DNA from: Paracoccus stylophorae
GTDB lineage: Bacteria; Pseudomonadota; Alphaproteobacteria; Rhodobacterales; Rhodobacteraceae
Reading direction: 5' to 3'
Length of the DNA stretch: 64,000 bases
Assembly: GCF_028553765.1 (NCBI RefSeq)
Contig: NZ_CP067134.1
Coordinates: 3,081,001-3,145,000, forward strand
Shown: positions 28,712 through 37,866 of the stretch, piece after piece
How positions within the stretch are numbered: position 1 is the stretch's first letter
How the letters are laid out: each line of letters opens with the position of its first letter
The notes under the pieces: model-generated
The model's database searches: none
The model's input: the letters and a program-made list of their open reading frames with translations, nothing else
What the model was told of the DNA's origin: nothing
Translations under genes and position numbers: made by a program

Positions 28712-28848
28712 CGCGACCCGGCGGCCCGCGCCCGCGCGCCCGCGCCATAGAAATTCCGTGAGCGGGAACGCGCGCGATTGATCGCGTGGCCTCGCTCTGC
28801 CAAGCTTCGAACCCATGACCCCCGATGAACCCAGACAGGAGCCGTTTC

Positions 28849-29316
28849 ATGACCCTCGCCAGGACAGCCGCTTTCCTTCTTGTCGCCGCGATGCCGGCGG
28901 CGGGTTTCGCCCAATCCGCAGAAGAGATGGCGCAGGACGCGCTGGAGGCGCGGCACGGATACATGAAGATGCTGTCGATCAACATGGGAACGCTGGCGGC
29001 GATGGCGCGCGGCGAAATGGAATACGATGAGGGCGCAGCCACCACGGCGGCCACCAACCTTGCCGCGCTGACCCGATACGATGTGCCGTCGCTGTTCGTG
29101 GACGGCACCGCGGCCGGCCAGATCGAGGACTCCGAGGCGTTGCCGGCGATCTGGGAAAACCCCGACGATTTCGCCGCCAAGTTCACCCAGCTTGCCGAGG
29201 CGGCCGCGGTCAGCCCCGACGCGGTCAAGGGCGGTCAGGGCAATGTCGGGCCGGCGCTGCAGCAGCTTGGCGGCGCCTGCAAGGATTGCCACGACGATTT
29301 CCGCCAGAAGAACTGA
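28849..29316 (+). CDS. Cytochrome c' / c-556 family (class II) protein
   Basis: The 155-residue secreted protein starts at the second ATG (28849) because AGGAG lies 7 bases upstream. A signal peptide TLARTAAFLLVAAMPAAGFA ends near residue 22. The mature part is a four-helix bundle with a C-terminal haem site CKDCH, as in class II c-type cytochromes. Such proteins carry electrons or bind NO in the periplasm. Its stop overlaps the start of the cytochrome b561 gene (TGATG), so the pair is probably one redox unit. Confidence 0.88.
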   Translation: MTLARTAAFLLVAAMPAAGFAQSAEEMAQDALEARHGYMKMLSINMGTLAAMARGEMEYDEGAATTAATNLAALTRYDVPSLFVDGTAAGQIEDSEALPAIWENPDDFAAKFTQLAEAAAVSPDAVKGGQGNVGPALQQLGGACKDCHDDFRQKN

Positions 29317-29900
29317 TGTCGCGCGACGAAACCCGGCGCGTCCGGGTCTGGGATCCGGCGCTGCGGATCTTTCACTGGACGCTGGCGACGCTGGTGATCG
29401 CGACCTGGCTTCTGGGCAAGTTCGGTCCCAACATCATGACCCTGCATTTCTGGCTGGGCTATGCCATCATCGGCCTGCTGGTGTTCCGGCTGATCTGGGG
29501 CGTGATCGGGCCTGAATCGGCGCGGTTCACCAGTTTCGTGCGCGGGCCGTCGGCCATTGCGGGCTATGCGCGCGAGATGGGGCGGCGCGAGCCCAGCAAC
29601 TGGCGCGGCCATACGCCGGTGGGCGCGCTGTCGGTGATCGGGATGCTGGTGGTGCTGATCGTGCAGGTCAGCACCGGCCTGATCTCGGACCCCGAGGATT
29701 TCGTGAATGTCGGACCGCTGGCCGATCAGGTCAGCCGGGCGACCGCCAAGGGCGCCGTCGCCTGGCATCATCGCGGCGCGACGGTGATCCTGCTGTTCGT
29801 GCTTCTGCATGTGGGGGTGATCCTGTTCTATCGGGTCTGGAAGAACGAGGATCTGGTGCGCCCGATGATCACCGGCTGGAAATGGGTGCGCCGCCGCTAG
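29316..29900 (+). CDS. Cytochrome b561 family membrane protein
   Basis: The 194-residue protein has four membrane segments. Histidines placed for two b haems occur in ALRIFHWTLATLV, IMTLHFWLGYAIIG, AVAWHHRGATVI and LLHVGVILFYRVW. It matches the bacterial b561 / Ni-hydrogenase-type cytochrome b family, which passes quinol electrons to periplasmic c-type cytochromes. The start overlaps the cytochrome c' stop by one base. The natural reading is a membrane b-cytochrome reducing the co-encoded c'. Confidence 0.9.
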   Translation: MSRDETRRVRVWDPALRIFHWTLATLVIATWLLGKFGPNIMTLHFWLGYAIIGLLVFRLIWGVIGPESARFTSFVRGPSAIAGYAREMGRREPSNWRGHTPVGALSVIGMLVVLIVQVSTGLISDPEDFVNVGPLADQVSRATAKGAVAWHHRGATVILLFVLLHVGVILFYRVWKNEDLVRPMITGWKWVRRR

Positions 29901-29923
29901 ATCGGCCGCGCCCCCCCTTCGGG

Positions 29924-32167
29924 TCAGGCGAACTTGTTGTCGCGCGGAAAGCCGCGCGGGGCCATGCGGCCGGTTCCGGCGCGTTTGCCCAGCCAGTCGC
30001 CCAGATCGCTTTCGGTCCGGGTCTTGCCGCCGCTCATCGGCCAGCTCAGCCCCTGCGCCAGCGTGACGAAGGTGGCATCCGACAGCGTATCGGGCGCGAC
30101 CAGCCCGCCCCCGCCCGAGAATTTCTGCAACCGCACACCCTTGCCGCGCGTCATCTCGGGCAGTTCGCTGACCGGAAAGACCAGCATCTTGCGGTTGGTG
30201 CCCACCACCGCGACGTGATCGCCGCGGACCGGCTTGCACAGCAGCGCCTCGCCGTTCAAGACCTGCTTGCCCGATCTGGTCTGCGCCAGGATGTCGCCCG
30301 CCTGCACGACGAACCCGTCGCCGGCGCGCGAGGCGACCAGGTATTTCTCGCCCTCGCGCCACGGGAACATCGCGACGATCCCGGCCTCGTTCGGCAGGTC
30401 GATCATCAGGCGCAGCGGCTCTCCCATGCCGCGGCCGCCGGGCAGCGTGTTGGCCGGCAGCGTGTAGAAGCGGCCGTTCGAGGCAAAGACGACCAGCTTG
30501 TCGGTGGTCTCGGCATGCAGGGCGAAGCCGGGGCCGTCGCCGTCCTTGAACTTCAATTCCGCGTCCAGCGGCTGATGACCCTTCATCGACCGGATCCAGC
30601 CCATTTTCGACAGGATGACGGTCAGCGGCTCGCGCTCGATCATCGCGTCCATGTCCAGCGGCTCGACATCGTCGGCTTCGGTGATGCGGGTGCGCCGCTG
30701 GCCTTCCGGGGTGGACTTGCCGAACAGGTTGCGCACCTCTTTCAGCTGGTCGGCGATGCGCGACCACTGCGCGCCCTCATCGGCCAGCATCGTCTGCAAC
30801 TCCTCGCGTTCCGCGTGCAGCCTGTCGCGTTCGGTGCGCAGCTCGATCTCTTCCAGCTTGCGCAGGGCGCGCAGGCGCATGTTCAGGATCGCCTCGACCT
30901 GCACGTCGGACAGATGGAACTCGGCAATCATCACCGCCTTGGGATCGTCTTCATGGCGGATGATCTCGATCACCCGGTCCAGGTTCAGATAGGCGATCAG
31001 ATAGCCTTCCAGCACCTCGAGCCTTGCGGCGATCTTCTCCAGCCGAAAACGGGCGCGCCGGACCAGCACCTCGCGGCGGTGATCCAGAAAGGCGCGCAGA
31101 ACCTCCTTGAGGCTGCACACTTTCGGCACGCGGCCGTCGATCAGCACGTTCATGTTCAGGCTGAACCGCATCTCAAGGTCGCTGACGCGATACAGCGCCG
31201 CCATCAGCTGTTCGGGATCGACGCTGCGGGCGCGGGGTTCCAGCACGATGCGCACATCCTCGGCCGATTCGTCGCGCACATCGGCCAGGATCGGCACTTT
31301 CTTGGTCTGGATCAGCTCGGCCAGCCGTTCGATCAGCCGCGATTTCTGCACCTGATAGGGGATTTCGGTGACGACGATCTGCCACTGTCCGCGGCCCAGA
31401 TCCTCTTGCTGCCACGACGCGCGCACGCGGAACGCGCCCCGGCCGGTGCGATAGTTGCGGGCAATCGTCTCGGCGCTTTCGACGATCACGCCGCCGGTGG
31501 GGAAATCCGGCCCCTTGATCAGCGTGGCCAGCGTGTCGTCGCGCGCATCGGGCGTCTTGATCAGATGCAGGCAGGCGTCGATCACCTCGTGCAGGTTGTG
31601 CGGGGGGATGTTGGTCGCCATGCCGACCGCGATCCCGGATGAGCCATTGGCCAGAAGATTCGGGAACGCCGCCGGCAGGACGACCGGTTCGGTCAGGGTG
31701 CCGTCATAGTTGGGCCGAAAATCGACCGAATCCTCGGCCAGCCCGTCCATCAGCGATTCCGCGGTCTGGGCAAGCCGCGCCTCGGTATACCGGGCGGCGG
31801 CGGGGTTGTCGCCGTCGATATTGCCGAAATTCCCCTGCCCGTCCACCAGCGGGTAGCGCATGGCGAAATCCTGCGCCAGCCGCGCCATCGCGTCATAGAT
31901 CGCCGCATCGCCGTGGGGGTGGTAATTGCCCATCACGTCGCCGGTGATCTTGGCCGATTTGCGAAACGCGCCGTTGGGCGACAGGCGCAGTTCGCGCATC
32001 GCGTAAAGGATGCGGCGATGCACCGGCTTCAGCCCGTCGCGCGCATCCGGCAGCGCCCGGTTCATGATCGTGGACAGGGCATAGGTCAGATACCGCTCGC
32101 CTATGGCACGGCTCAGCGGTTCGGCCTGGGTATTCTGTTCGGGGTCGATGGGCGGTTCGTCGGACAT
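29924..32167 (-). CDS. parC: DNA topoisomerase IV subunit A
   Basis: The 747-residue ParC shows [19 protein letters not shown], the catalytic tyrosine in [19 protein letters not shown], and a C-terminal beta-propeller. In the quinolone-determining region [15 protein letters not shown] the residues matching E. coli Ser80 and Glu84 are Ala and Asp. It decatenates daughter chromosomes with ParE, which is not in the window. Length matches alphaproteobacterial ParC. It converges with cytochrome b561 and diverges from the SH3 gene. Confidence 0.96.
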   Translation of the reverse strand: MSDEPPIDPEQNTQAEPLSRAIGERYLTYALSTIMNRALPDARDGLKPVHRRILYAMRELRLSPNGAFRKSAKITGDVMGNYHPHGDAAIYDAMARLAQDFAMRYPLVDGQGNFGNIDGDNPAAARYTEARLAQTAESLMDGLAEDSVDFRPNYDGTLTEPVVLPAAFPNLLANGSSGIAVGMATNIPPHNLHEVIDACLHLIKTPDARDDTLATLIKGPDFPTGGVIVESAETIARNYRTGRGAFRVRASWQQEDLGRGQWQIVVTEIPYQVQKSRLIERLAELIQTKKVPILADVRDESAEDVRIVLEPRARSVDPEQLMAALYRVSDLEMRFSLNMNVLIDGRVPKVCSLKEVLRAFLDHRREVLVRRARFRLEKIAARLEVLEGYLIAYLNLDRVIEIIRHEDDPKAVMIAEFHLSDVQVEAILNMRLRALRKLEEIELRTERDRLHAEREELQTMLADEGAQWSRIADQLKEVRNLFGKSTPEGQRRTRITEADDVEPLDMDAMIEREPLTVILSKMGWIRSMKGHQPLDAELKFKDGDGPGFALHAETTDKLVVFASNGRFYTLPANTLPGGRGMGEPLRLMIDLPNEAGIVAMFPWREGEKYLVASRAGDGFVVQAGDILAQTRSGKQVLNGEALLCKPVRGDHVAVVGTNRKMLVFPVSELPEMTRGKGVRLQKFSGGGGLVAPDTLSDATFVTLAQGLSWPMSGGKTRTESDLGDWLGKRAGTGRMAPRGFPRDNKFA

Positions 32168-32220
32168 GCGGGATGGATAGGCCGCAGCGGCTTGCCGGTC
32201 CAGCCGGAAATTCGCCTGCG

Positions 32221-32246
32221 GGAACGTCGCGAGGCGGGACGGCGTT
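32221..32246 (+). promoter_or_regulatory. EcfG-like promoter motif before the SH3-domain gene
   Basis: GGAAC (32221-32225), 17 bases, CGTT (32243-32246), an exact match to the same pattern as at 27681. It ends 71 bases upstream of the SH3 gene start, in the parC/SH3 divergent region. Confidence 0.45.
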
Positions 32247-32317
32247 GTCGTGGCGCGGAACCTGCGGATGGGCTAAGCAGGGCGCAGACGGCAAGGCCGG
32301 GGGACGATGGCAACGGG

Positions 32318-32878
32318 ATGACACGGCTTTTCGCGTTCATGACGGCGACACTGGTCGCGCTGTATCTGGTGATGACGATCTATGGCGCCGGCGATCTGCG
32401 CGGCGCGCGCGATCCCGTCGCCGCGCCGCGCCCCGCCGCGCAGGATGCCGGGCGCGAGGCGCTGATGCCGGCGGGTCAGGACGCAGCGCAGCCCGATGCG
32501 GCGGCAGCCCGGCCCACGGACCCCGACCCGGCGCAGCCCGCCCCCGAGATCGTGCAGACGACCGCGCAGACGCCGCAGCGCGTGCAGGAATTCCCCGGCC
32601 CGCCGCTGCGCCCGTCGCCCGAATATGTAGGCCAGACGCCCGATGAAGCCGCGCCGCCGCCGCAAGGCGCGCAGGGTCCGATCCTGTATGTCACCGGCAG
32701 CAGCGTGAATTTCCGCGCCGGCCCCTCGACCGGCGACCGGGTGATCGGCGCGCTTGGGCAGGGCGACGCGGTCGAGGCACTGGGTCCGACCGACGCCGCA
32801 TGGGTCCATATCCGCGACACCGCCGGCCGCATCGGCTATATGTCCGGGCAGTTCCTGTCGCCCGCGCAGCCCGACTGA
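32318..32878 (+). CDS. Membrane-anchored SH3b-domain protein
   Basis: The 186-residue protein has an N-terminal membrane anchor (LFAFMTATLVALYLVMTIYG, residues ~4-23) and a Pro/Ala/Gln-rich periplasmic linker (~25-120). The C-terminal bacterial SH3 domain has SVNFRAGPSTGDRVIGALGQ and WVHIRDTAGRIGYMSGQFL. Such domains bind cell-wall or protein ligands in the envelope. The exact role is unknown. It is followed after one base by an SDR gene, so the two are probably co-translated. Confidence 0.82.
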   Translation: MTRLFAFMTATLVALYLVMTIYGAGDLRGARDPVAAPRPAAQDAGREALMPAGQDAAQPDAAAARPTDPDPAQPAPEIVQTTAQTPQRVQEFPGPPLRPSPEYVGQTPDEAAPPPQGAQGPILYVTGSSVNFRAGPSTGDRVIGALGQGDAVEALGPTDAAWVHIRDTAGRIGYMSGQFLSPAQPD

Positions 32879-32879
32879 C

Positions 32880-33698
32880 ATGGGCGGGCGGGTCCTGATC
32901 ACCGGATGCTCGTCGGGCATCGGGCTGGATGCGGCGCGGCGGATGCAGGCCCAGGGCTGGCAGGTCGTTGCCACCTGCCGCAGCCAGGCCGACATCGACG
33001 CCAGACGGGCCGAGGGGATGGAGTGCCACCACCTGGAACTGGCGGATGCGGGCAGCATCGCCCGGCTGGTCCAGACGGTGCTGGAAGACGCGCCGCTGGA
33101 CGCGCTTGTCAACAACGCGGCCTTCGCCCTGCCCGGCGCGGTCGAGGACGTTCCGCGCGACGCCCTGCGCGCGATCTTCGAGGTCAATCTGTTCGGCACC
33201 CATGACCTGACCGCCCGCCTGATCCCGCATTTCCGCGACCGCGGCGGGCGAATCGTCAATATCAGTTCGGTTCTGGGGCTGGTCGGCATCCCGTGGCGCG
33301 GCCCCTATGTCGCGACGAAATTCGCGCTGGAGGGGCTGACCGATGTGCTTCGGCTGGAAATGCGCGGCACCGGCGTCAAGGTGGTGCTGATCGAACCCGG
33401 TCCCATCGCCAGCCGCATCCGCGAAAACGCGATCCCGCATTTCGAACGCTGGATCGACTGGCAGGGCAGCGCGCGCGCCGCGCAGTATCGCGCCACGCTG
33501 CTGAAAAGACTGTATGAACCGCCGGGCAAGGACCGGTTCGAACTGCCGCCCTCGGACGTCAGCGACAAGATCCTGCGCGCGCTGACGGCACGCGATCCCG
33601 CGCCGCGTTACTATGTGACCGCGCCCACATGGCTGTCGGGCGTCGGGCGGCGCGTTTTGTCCAGCCGCGCACTGGACTGGTTCGCCCGCCGGGGATAG
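32880..33698 (+). CDS. Short-chain dehydrogenase/reductase (SDR)
   Basis: The 272-residue SDR begins MGGRVLITGCSSGIGLDAAR. It has cofactor motif GCSSGIG with basic residues after strand 2 (ATCRSQADIDARR, suggesting NADP), NNAA, catalytic Ser in NISSVLGLVG and YVATKFALEG, and the PG motif IEPGPIASRIREN. The C-terminal 70 residues form an extra helical part, as in retinol-dehydrogenase-like SDRs. The start is one base after the SH3 stop (TGACATG). The substrate is unknown. Confidence 0.85.
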   Translation: MGGRVLITGCSSGIGLDAARRMQAQGWQVVATCRSQADIDARRAEGMECHHLELADAGSIARLVQTVLEDAPLDALVNNAAFALPGAVEDVPRDALRAIFEVNLFGTHDLTARLIPHFRDRGGRIVNISSVLGLVGIPWRGPYVATKFALEGLTDVLRLEMRGTGVKVVLIEPGPIASRIRENAIPHFERWIDWQGSARAAQYRATLLKRLYEPPGKDRFELPPSDVSDKILRALTARDPAPRYYVTAPTWLSGVGRRVLSSRALDWFARRG

Positions 33699-33723
33699 GG
33701 TCGCGGCCGAAAGGCGGTTTCCG

Positions 33724-33924
33724 ATGCAAGACAAACCCCTGTTCTATCTCGTCGTGCTGTCCGCGCTTGTGGTGCTGGCGATCCTGGCCACCGGGATCGG
33801 CGGCTTCGCGCGCGGCGGCGAATTCAATCGCAAGCACGGCAATCGCCTGATGCGCTGGCGGATCATCGCGCAGGCGGTGGCGGTCGCGCTGATCCTGCTG
33901 TTTCTGTGGATGAGGTCCGGCTGA
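33724..33924 (+). CDS. HIG1-domain twin-transmembrane protein
   Basis: The 66-residue protein has two membrane segments (residues ~6-27 and ~46-63) around the loop FARGGEFNRKHGNRLMRWRI. That loop continues into RWRIIAQ, fitting the HIG1 signature with R-x-R-x3-Q. Mitochondrial HIG1 proteins (Rcf1) associate with cytochrome c oxidase and its supercomplexes; a similar respiratory role here is inferred from the family. Its stop overlaps the start of the cobalamin adenosyltransferase gene (TGATG). Confidence 0.85.
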   Translation: MQDKPLFYLVVLSALVVLAILATGIGGFARGGEFNRKHGNRLMRWRIIAQAVAVALILLFLWMRSG

Positions 33925-34496
33925 TGGTCGTCCTGAACAAGATCTATACCCGCACCGGCGACAAGGGCGACACCGCCCTGTCCGACGGCAGCCGCGTGGC
34001 CAAGCACGATCCGCGGGTCGAGGCCTATGGCACGGTGGACGAACTGAACGCGACACTGGGGCTGTGCCGTCTGCACGCGGCGGGGCGGATGGCCGACCGG
34101 CTGTCGGTGATCCAGAACGACCTGTTCGATCTGGGCGCCGATCTGGCGCGTCCCGACATGGCCGCCGACGACAAGGCGGGCCATCCGGTGCTGCGGATCA
34201 TCGACCCGCAGGTCACGCGCCTTGAGGCCGAGATCGACGAGATGAACGCCGATCTGCAACCGCTGCGCAGCTTCATCCTGCCGGGCGGGTCGGTGCTGTC
34301 GGCGCATCTGCACCTGTCGCGCACCGTCGCCCGCCGGGCCGAGCGTCGGGCGACCGAACTGGCCGCGGGCGGCGATGTGAACGGGTCTGCGGTGCGCTAT
34401 CTCAACCGGCTGTCGGACTGGCTGTTCGTGGCGGCGCGTCAGGCCAATGGCGGCGGCAGCGAAGACATCCTGTGGGTGCCCGGCGCCAGCCGTTAG
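33924..34496 (+). CDS. Cob(I)yrinic acid a,c-diamide adenosyltransferase (PduO type)
   Basis: The 190-residue protein starts [20 protein letters not shown], with the ATP-binding [32 protein letters not shown] and [13 protein letters not shown] motifs of PduO-type adenosyltransferases. It transfers adenosyl from ATP to cob(I)alamin, making coenzyme B12. The trimeric enzyme is cytosolic. It overlaps the HIG1 gene by one base and precedes etfB by 148 bases. B12-dependent acyl-CoA mutases would link it to the fatty/amino-acid oxidation genes next door, but this is inference. Confidence 0.92.
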   Translation: MVVLNKIYTRTGDKGDTALSDGSRVAKHDPRVEAYGTVDELNATLGLCRLHAAGRMADRLSVIQNDLFDLGADLARPDMAADDKAGHPVLRIIDPQVTRLEAEIDEMNADLQPLRSFILPGGSVLSAHLHLSRTVARRAERRATELAAGGDVNGSAVRYLNRLSDWLFVAARQANGGGSEDILWVPGASR

Positions 34497-34644
34497 CGTC
34501 CCGTCCGCCCCGTGCGCCGTGGAACGCCGCGCCGGGACGCCCCGTGCGGACGCCACGTCGGGGAACGCTTTTTCCGCTGTAAATATGCGGCGGCTGCCGG
34601 TAACAAAGCCTCAATTCCGAACGCAACCAAGGGAGAGCAGCCAC

Positions 34645-35403
34645 ATGAAGGTTCTCGTGCCAGTCAAGCGCGTGATCGACTATAACGTAAAGGCCCGGGT
34701 GAAGGCGGACGGGTCCGGGGTCGATCTGGCGAATGTGAAGATGTCGATGAACCCCTTTGACGAGATCGCCGTCGAAGAGGCGATCCGGCTGAAGGAAAAG
34801 GGCGTCGCCGAAGAGGTCGTGGCCGTCAGCATCGGCGTCAAGCAGGCGGCCGAAACGCTGCGCACGGCGCTGGCGATGGGCGCGGACCGGGCGATCCTGA
34901 TCGTGGCCGCCGACGACGTGCATACCGATATCGAGCCGCTGTCGGTCGCCAAGATCCTGAAGGCCGTCATCGACGAGGAACAGCCCCGTCTGGTGATCGC
35001 GGGCAAGCAGGCCATCGACAACGACATGAACGCCACCGGCCAGATGCTGGCCGCGCTTCTGGGCTGGAGCCAGGCGACCTTCGCCAGCAAGATCGAGATC
35101 GACGGCGACAGCGCCAGGGTCACGCGCGAGGTCGATGGCGGCCTGCAGACGATCCAGGTCAAGCTGCCCGCGATCGTGACCGCCGATCTGCGCCTGAACG
35201 AGCCGCGCTATGCCTCGCTGCCCAACATCATGAAGGCCAAGAAAAAGCCGCTGGATGAAAAGACCGCCGCCGATTACGGCGTCGACGTCTCGCCCCGGCT
35301 CGAGATCGTGTCGGTCAAGGAGCCCGAGGGGCGCAAGGCCGGGATCAAGGTCGAATCGGTGGACGAGCTGGTGTCGAAACTGAAAGAAGCGGGGGTCGTG
35401 TGA
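34645..35403 (+). CDS. etfB: Electron transfer flavoprotein subunit beta
   Basis: The 252-residue protein begins [20 protein letters not shown] (SD GGGAGAG) and has the EtfB signature [18 protein letters not shown]. It also has the AMP-binding [20 protein letters not shown] segment and [15 protein letters not shown]. With EtfA it takes electrons from acyl-CoA and other dehydrogenases and passes them to ETF-quinone oxidoreductase. Its stop overlaps the etfA start (TGATG). Confidence 0.97.
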   Translation: MKVLVPVKRVIDYNVKARVKADGSGVDLANVKMSMNPFDEIAVEEAIRLKEKGVAEEVVAVSIGVKQAAETLRTALAMGADRAILIVAADDVHTDIEPLSVAKILKAVIDEEQPRLVIAGKQAIDNDMNATGQMLAALLGWSQATFASKIEIDGDSARVTREVDGGLQTIQVKLPAIVTADLRLNEPRYASLPNIMKAKKKPLDEKTAADYGVDVSPRLEIVSVKEPEGRKAGIKVESVDELVSKLKEAGVV

Positions 35404-36329
35404 TGGCTGTTCTTCTGTTGGGTGAAGTCTCGAATGGCGAACTGAACCGCGACGCGACCGCCAAGGCGGTGGGCGCGCTGAAGACCCTGGGCGATGTGAC
35501 GGTGCTGTGCGCCGGCGCCTCGGCCAGCGCCGCGGGCGACGAGGCCGCGAAGATCGACGGCGTGGCCAAGGTGCTGGTGGCCGAGGATCCGCTGTATGGC
35601 CATCGGCTGGCCGAGCCGGCGGCCGCGCTGCTGGTCAGCCTCGCGGGCGATTACGACCATATCGCCGCCCCGGCCACGACCGATGCCAAGAACATCATGC
35701 CGCGCGTTGCCGCATTGCTGGATGCGATGGTGATTTCAGACGTGTCGGCGATCATCGACGCGGACACGTTCGAACGCCCGGTCTATGCCGGCAACGCGAT
35801 CCAGACGGTGAAATCGAAGGATGCCAAGAAGGTCATGACCGTCCGCACCGCCAGCTTCGACGCGGCGGGCGAAGGCGGCCCGGCCCCGGTCGAGGCGATC
35901 CAGGCGGGCGAAGACCCGGCGCTGTCGTCATGGGTCGGCGACGAGGTTGCCGAAAGCGACCGTCCCGAACTGACCTCGGCCGGCCGGGTCGTGTCGGGCG
36001 GGCGCGGCGTCGGCTCGAAGGACGATTTCGAGATGATCGAAAAGCTGGCCGACAAGCTGGGCGCCGCCGTCGGCGCCTCGCGCGCGGCGGTCGATTCGGG
36101 CTATGCCCCGAACGACTGGCAGGTCGGGCAGACCGGCAAGGTCGTCGCGCCGGAACTTTACGTCGCGGTGGGCATCTCGGGCGCGATCCAGCACCTTGCG
36201 GGCATGAAGGACAGCAAGGTGATCGTCGCCATCAACAAGGACGAAGAGGCGCCGATCTTCCAGGTCGCGGATTACGGGCTGGTGGGCGATCTGTTCCAGA
36301 TCGTGCCCGAACTGACCGAAAAGCTGTAA
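35403..36329 (+). CDS. etfA: Electron transfer flavoprotein subunit alpha
   Basis: The 308-residue EtfA contains the C-terminal FAD-binding domain: [40 protein letters not shown] and [20 protein letters not shown]. It forms the cytosolic heterodimer with EtfB and holds the redox-active FAD. Length is standard. A clear terminator follows at 36360-36386, so etfBA is its own unit. Confidence 0.97.
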   Translation: MAVLLLGEVSNGELNRDATAKAVGALKTLGDVTVLCAGASASAAGDEAAKIDGVAKVLVAEDPLYGHRLAEPAAALLVSLAGDYDHIAAPATTDAKNIMPRVAALLDAMVISDVSAIIDADTFERPVYAGNAIQTVKSKDAKKVMTVRTASFDAAGEGGPAPVEAIQAGEDPALSSWVGDEVAESDRPELTSAGRVVSGGRGVGSKDDFEMIEKLADKLGAAVGASRAAVDSGYAPNDWQVGQTGKVVAPELYVAVGISGAIQHLAGMKDSKVIVAINKDEEAPIFQVADYGLVGDLFQIVPELTEKL

Positions 36330-36359
36330 CCGGCCCTGCCGCCGGACCCGTGCCAACCG

Positions 36360-36386
36360 ACCGCCCCCGTATCCGGGGGCGGTTTT
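36360..36386 (+). terminator. Intrinsic terminator after etfA
   Basis: ACCGCCCCCG and CGGGGGCGGT form a perfect 10-bp stem with a 4-base loop, followed by TTTT. It lies 31 bases after the etfA stop. Confidence 0.9.
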
Positions 36387-36445
36387 GCGTTGCAGCGTCA
36401 GGCGGGCCGCCCTATCGTCGCGCGGACAGAAAACGAGGTGCGAAG

Positions 36446-37321
36446 ATGGCGATTCAATCGGTTGGCGTGATCGGTGCGGGTCAGATGGGCAACGGCATCG
36501 CCCATGTCTTCGCGCTGGCGGGCTATGACGTGCTGATGACCGATATCAGCCAGGACGCGCTGGACAAGGCGATGTCGCTGATCGAGCGGAACATGGATCG
36601 TCAGGTCAGCCGCAACAAGATCACGGCCGAGGAAAAGAAGACCGCCATCGACCGCATCAAGACCACGCTGCGGCTGGCCGATCTGGGCCAGACCGATCTG
36701 GTGATCGAGGCCGCCACCGAACGCGAGACGGTCAAGCAGGCCATCTTCGAGGATTTGCAGCCGCATCTGAAGCCCGACACGATCCTGACCTCGAACACGT
36801 CCTCGATCTCGATCACGCGGCTGGCCAGCCGCACCGACCGGCCGGAAAAATTCATGGGTTTCCACTTCATGAACCCGGTTCCGGTGATGCAGCTGGTCGA
36901 GCTGATCCGCGGCATCGCGACCGATCAGGCGACGTTCAAGCAGATGCACGAGGTGGTGGAACGACTGGGCAAGACCGCCGCCAGCGCCGAGGATTTCCCG
37001 GCCTTCATCGTCAACCGGATCCTGATGCCGATGATCAACGAGGCGGTCTATACGCTGTATGAGGGCGTGGGCAACGTGCGCTCCATCGACGAATCGATGA
37101 AGCTGGGGGCGAACCATCCGATGGGGCCGCTGGAACTGGCCGATTTCATCGGGCTGGACACCTGTCTGGCGATCATGAACGTGCTGCATGACGGGCTGGC
37201 CGACACCAAGTATCGCCCCTGCCCGCTGCTGACCAAATATGTCGAGGCGGGCTGGCTGGGCCGCAAGTCCGGCCGCGGCTTTTATGACTATCGCGGCGAT
37301 ACGCCGGTGCCGACGCGCTGA
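36446..37321 (+). CDS. 3-hydroxybutyryl-CoA dehydrogenase
   Basis: The 291-residue protein starts MAIQSVGVIGAGQMGNGIAH with the NAD motif GAGQMG. It shows NTSSISITRLASRTDRPEKF, the catalytic-His segment GFHFMNPVPVMQLVE, and the C-terminal GANHPMGPLELADFIGLD. It interconverts acetoacetyl-CoA and 3-hydroxybutyryl-CoA in butanoate/fatty-acid metabolism. It follows etfBA on the same strand behind a terminator, with SD ACGAGGTG. Confidence 0.95.
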   Translation: MAIQSVGVIGAGQMGNGIAHVFALAGYDVLMTDISQDALDKAMSLIERNMDRQVSRNKITAEEKKTAIDRIKTTLRLADLGQTDLVIEAATERETVKQAIFEDLQPHLKPDTILTSNTSSISITRLASRTDRPEKFMGFHFMNPVPVMQLVELIRGIATDQATFKQMHEVVERLGKTAASAEDFPAFIVNRILMPMINEAVYTLYEGVGNVRSIDESMKLGANHPMGPLELADFIGLDTCLAIMNVLHDGLADTKYRPCPLLTKYVEAGWLGRKSGRGFYDYRGDTPVPTR

Positions 37322-37336
37322 CGCCTGGCGCGTCGT

Positions 37337-37359
37337 CGGGGCCGGCTGACCCGGCCCCG
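37337..37359. terminator. GC hairpin between convergent genes
   Basis: CGGGGCCGG and CCGGCCCCG form a perfect 9-bp stem with a 5-base loop between the hydroxybutyryl-CoA dehydrogenase (+) and DUF2852 (-). It has no U-tract, so it may act with Rho or only protect the 3' ends. Confidence 0.5.
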
Positions 37360-37375
37360 CGACCTCATCGACGGT

Positions 37376-37780
37376 TCACGATTGCGGCCTGTCGCCGCGC
37401 TGGTTCATGAACTGATCGAATTCGGCCTTGTCCTTGGCCTCGCGCAGCTTCGTCAGGAAATCGACGAACTCGCGGTGCTCGTCCTCCAGCCGTTTCAGCG
37501 TTTCTTCGCGATAGGCGTCAAAGGCCGAATTCCCCGTGGACGCTGCGTGAAAGCGGCGCGCGGGGCTGCGGTTGCTGCATCCGAACATGCGTTTGCTCCA
37601 GATCATATAGGCAAGGATGGCCAGTCCGACCGGCCAGAAGATGGCGAAGCCAAGGATCATGGCGATGATCCACGCGACCTTGCCGCGTTCGTCCAGCCAG
37701 TCGCGGGCGCGGCCGAACGGTCCCGGTCCGCGCGCGGCGTCCGTGCCATAGGCCGACATCTGATGTGATGCGCTGTGCAT
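37376..37780 (-). CDS. DUF2852 membrane protein
   Basis: The 134-residue protein has one hydrophobic segment (GKVAWIIAMILGFAIFWPVG, residues ~33-58), then a Cys and a basic stretch MFGCSNRSPARRF. The C-terminal half is a charged helix with YREETLKRLEDEHREFVDFL. This matches DUF2852, a widespread alphaproteobacterial family without known function. The start has GGAGGGAT 9 bases upstream. An AT-rich 25-bp palindrome lies 16 bases before the start codon, so the gene is probably under specific transcriptional control. Confidence 0.85.
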   Translation of the reverse strand: MHSASHQMSAYGTDAARGPGPFGRARDWLDERGKVAWIIAMILGFAIFWPVGLAILAYMIWSKRMFGCSNRSPARRFHAASTGNSAFDAYREETLKRLEDEHREFVDFLTKLREAKDKAEFDQFMNQRGDRPQS

Positions 37781-37795
37781 CTGCGTGATCCCTCC

Positions 37796-37820
37796 ATGTT
37801 AATGTTAATCACATTTACAT
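37796..37820. promoter_or_regulatory. 25-bp palindromic operator-like site upstream of DUF2852
   Basis: The half-site ATGTtAATGTtA is mirrored by TcACATTtACAT around a central base, with 10 of 12 base pairs symmetric. It is very AT-rich in an otherwise GC-rich region and lies in the promoter zone of the DUF2852 gene. Size and symmetry fit a dimeric regulator; the adjacent TetR-family protein is a candidate, unproven. Confidence 0.55.
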
Positions 37821-37866
37821 AAATGGGTGGCGGATCGTCCGCGTCAAGAATACGGGCCGGTTTTTT

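Noticed and set aside
28765..28788. GGAAC upstream of the cytochrome c' gene as a further EcfG-like promoter
   Set aside because: At 17-base spacing the next bases are TGGC, and CGTG appears only at 15; it does not meet the pattern.
27601..28816. Pro/Arg-rich minus-strand frames opposite the DUF533 gene
   Set aside because: They are antisense images of the Gly-rich linker and have no independent support.
37801..37815. FNR/CRP-type box reading of the AATGT-N5-ACATT core
   Set aside because: It lacks the TTGAT-N4-ATCAA or TGTGA-N6-TCACA half-sites; the longer 25-bp symmetry is the better description.
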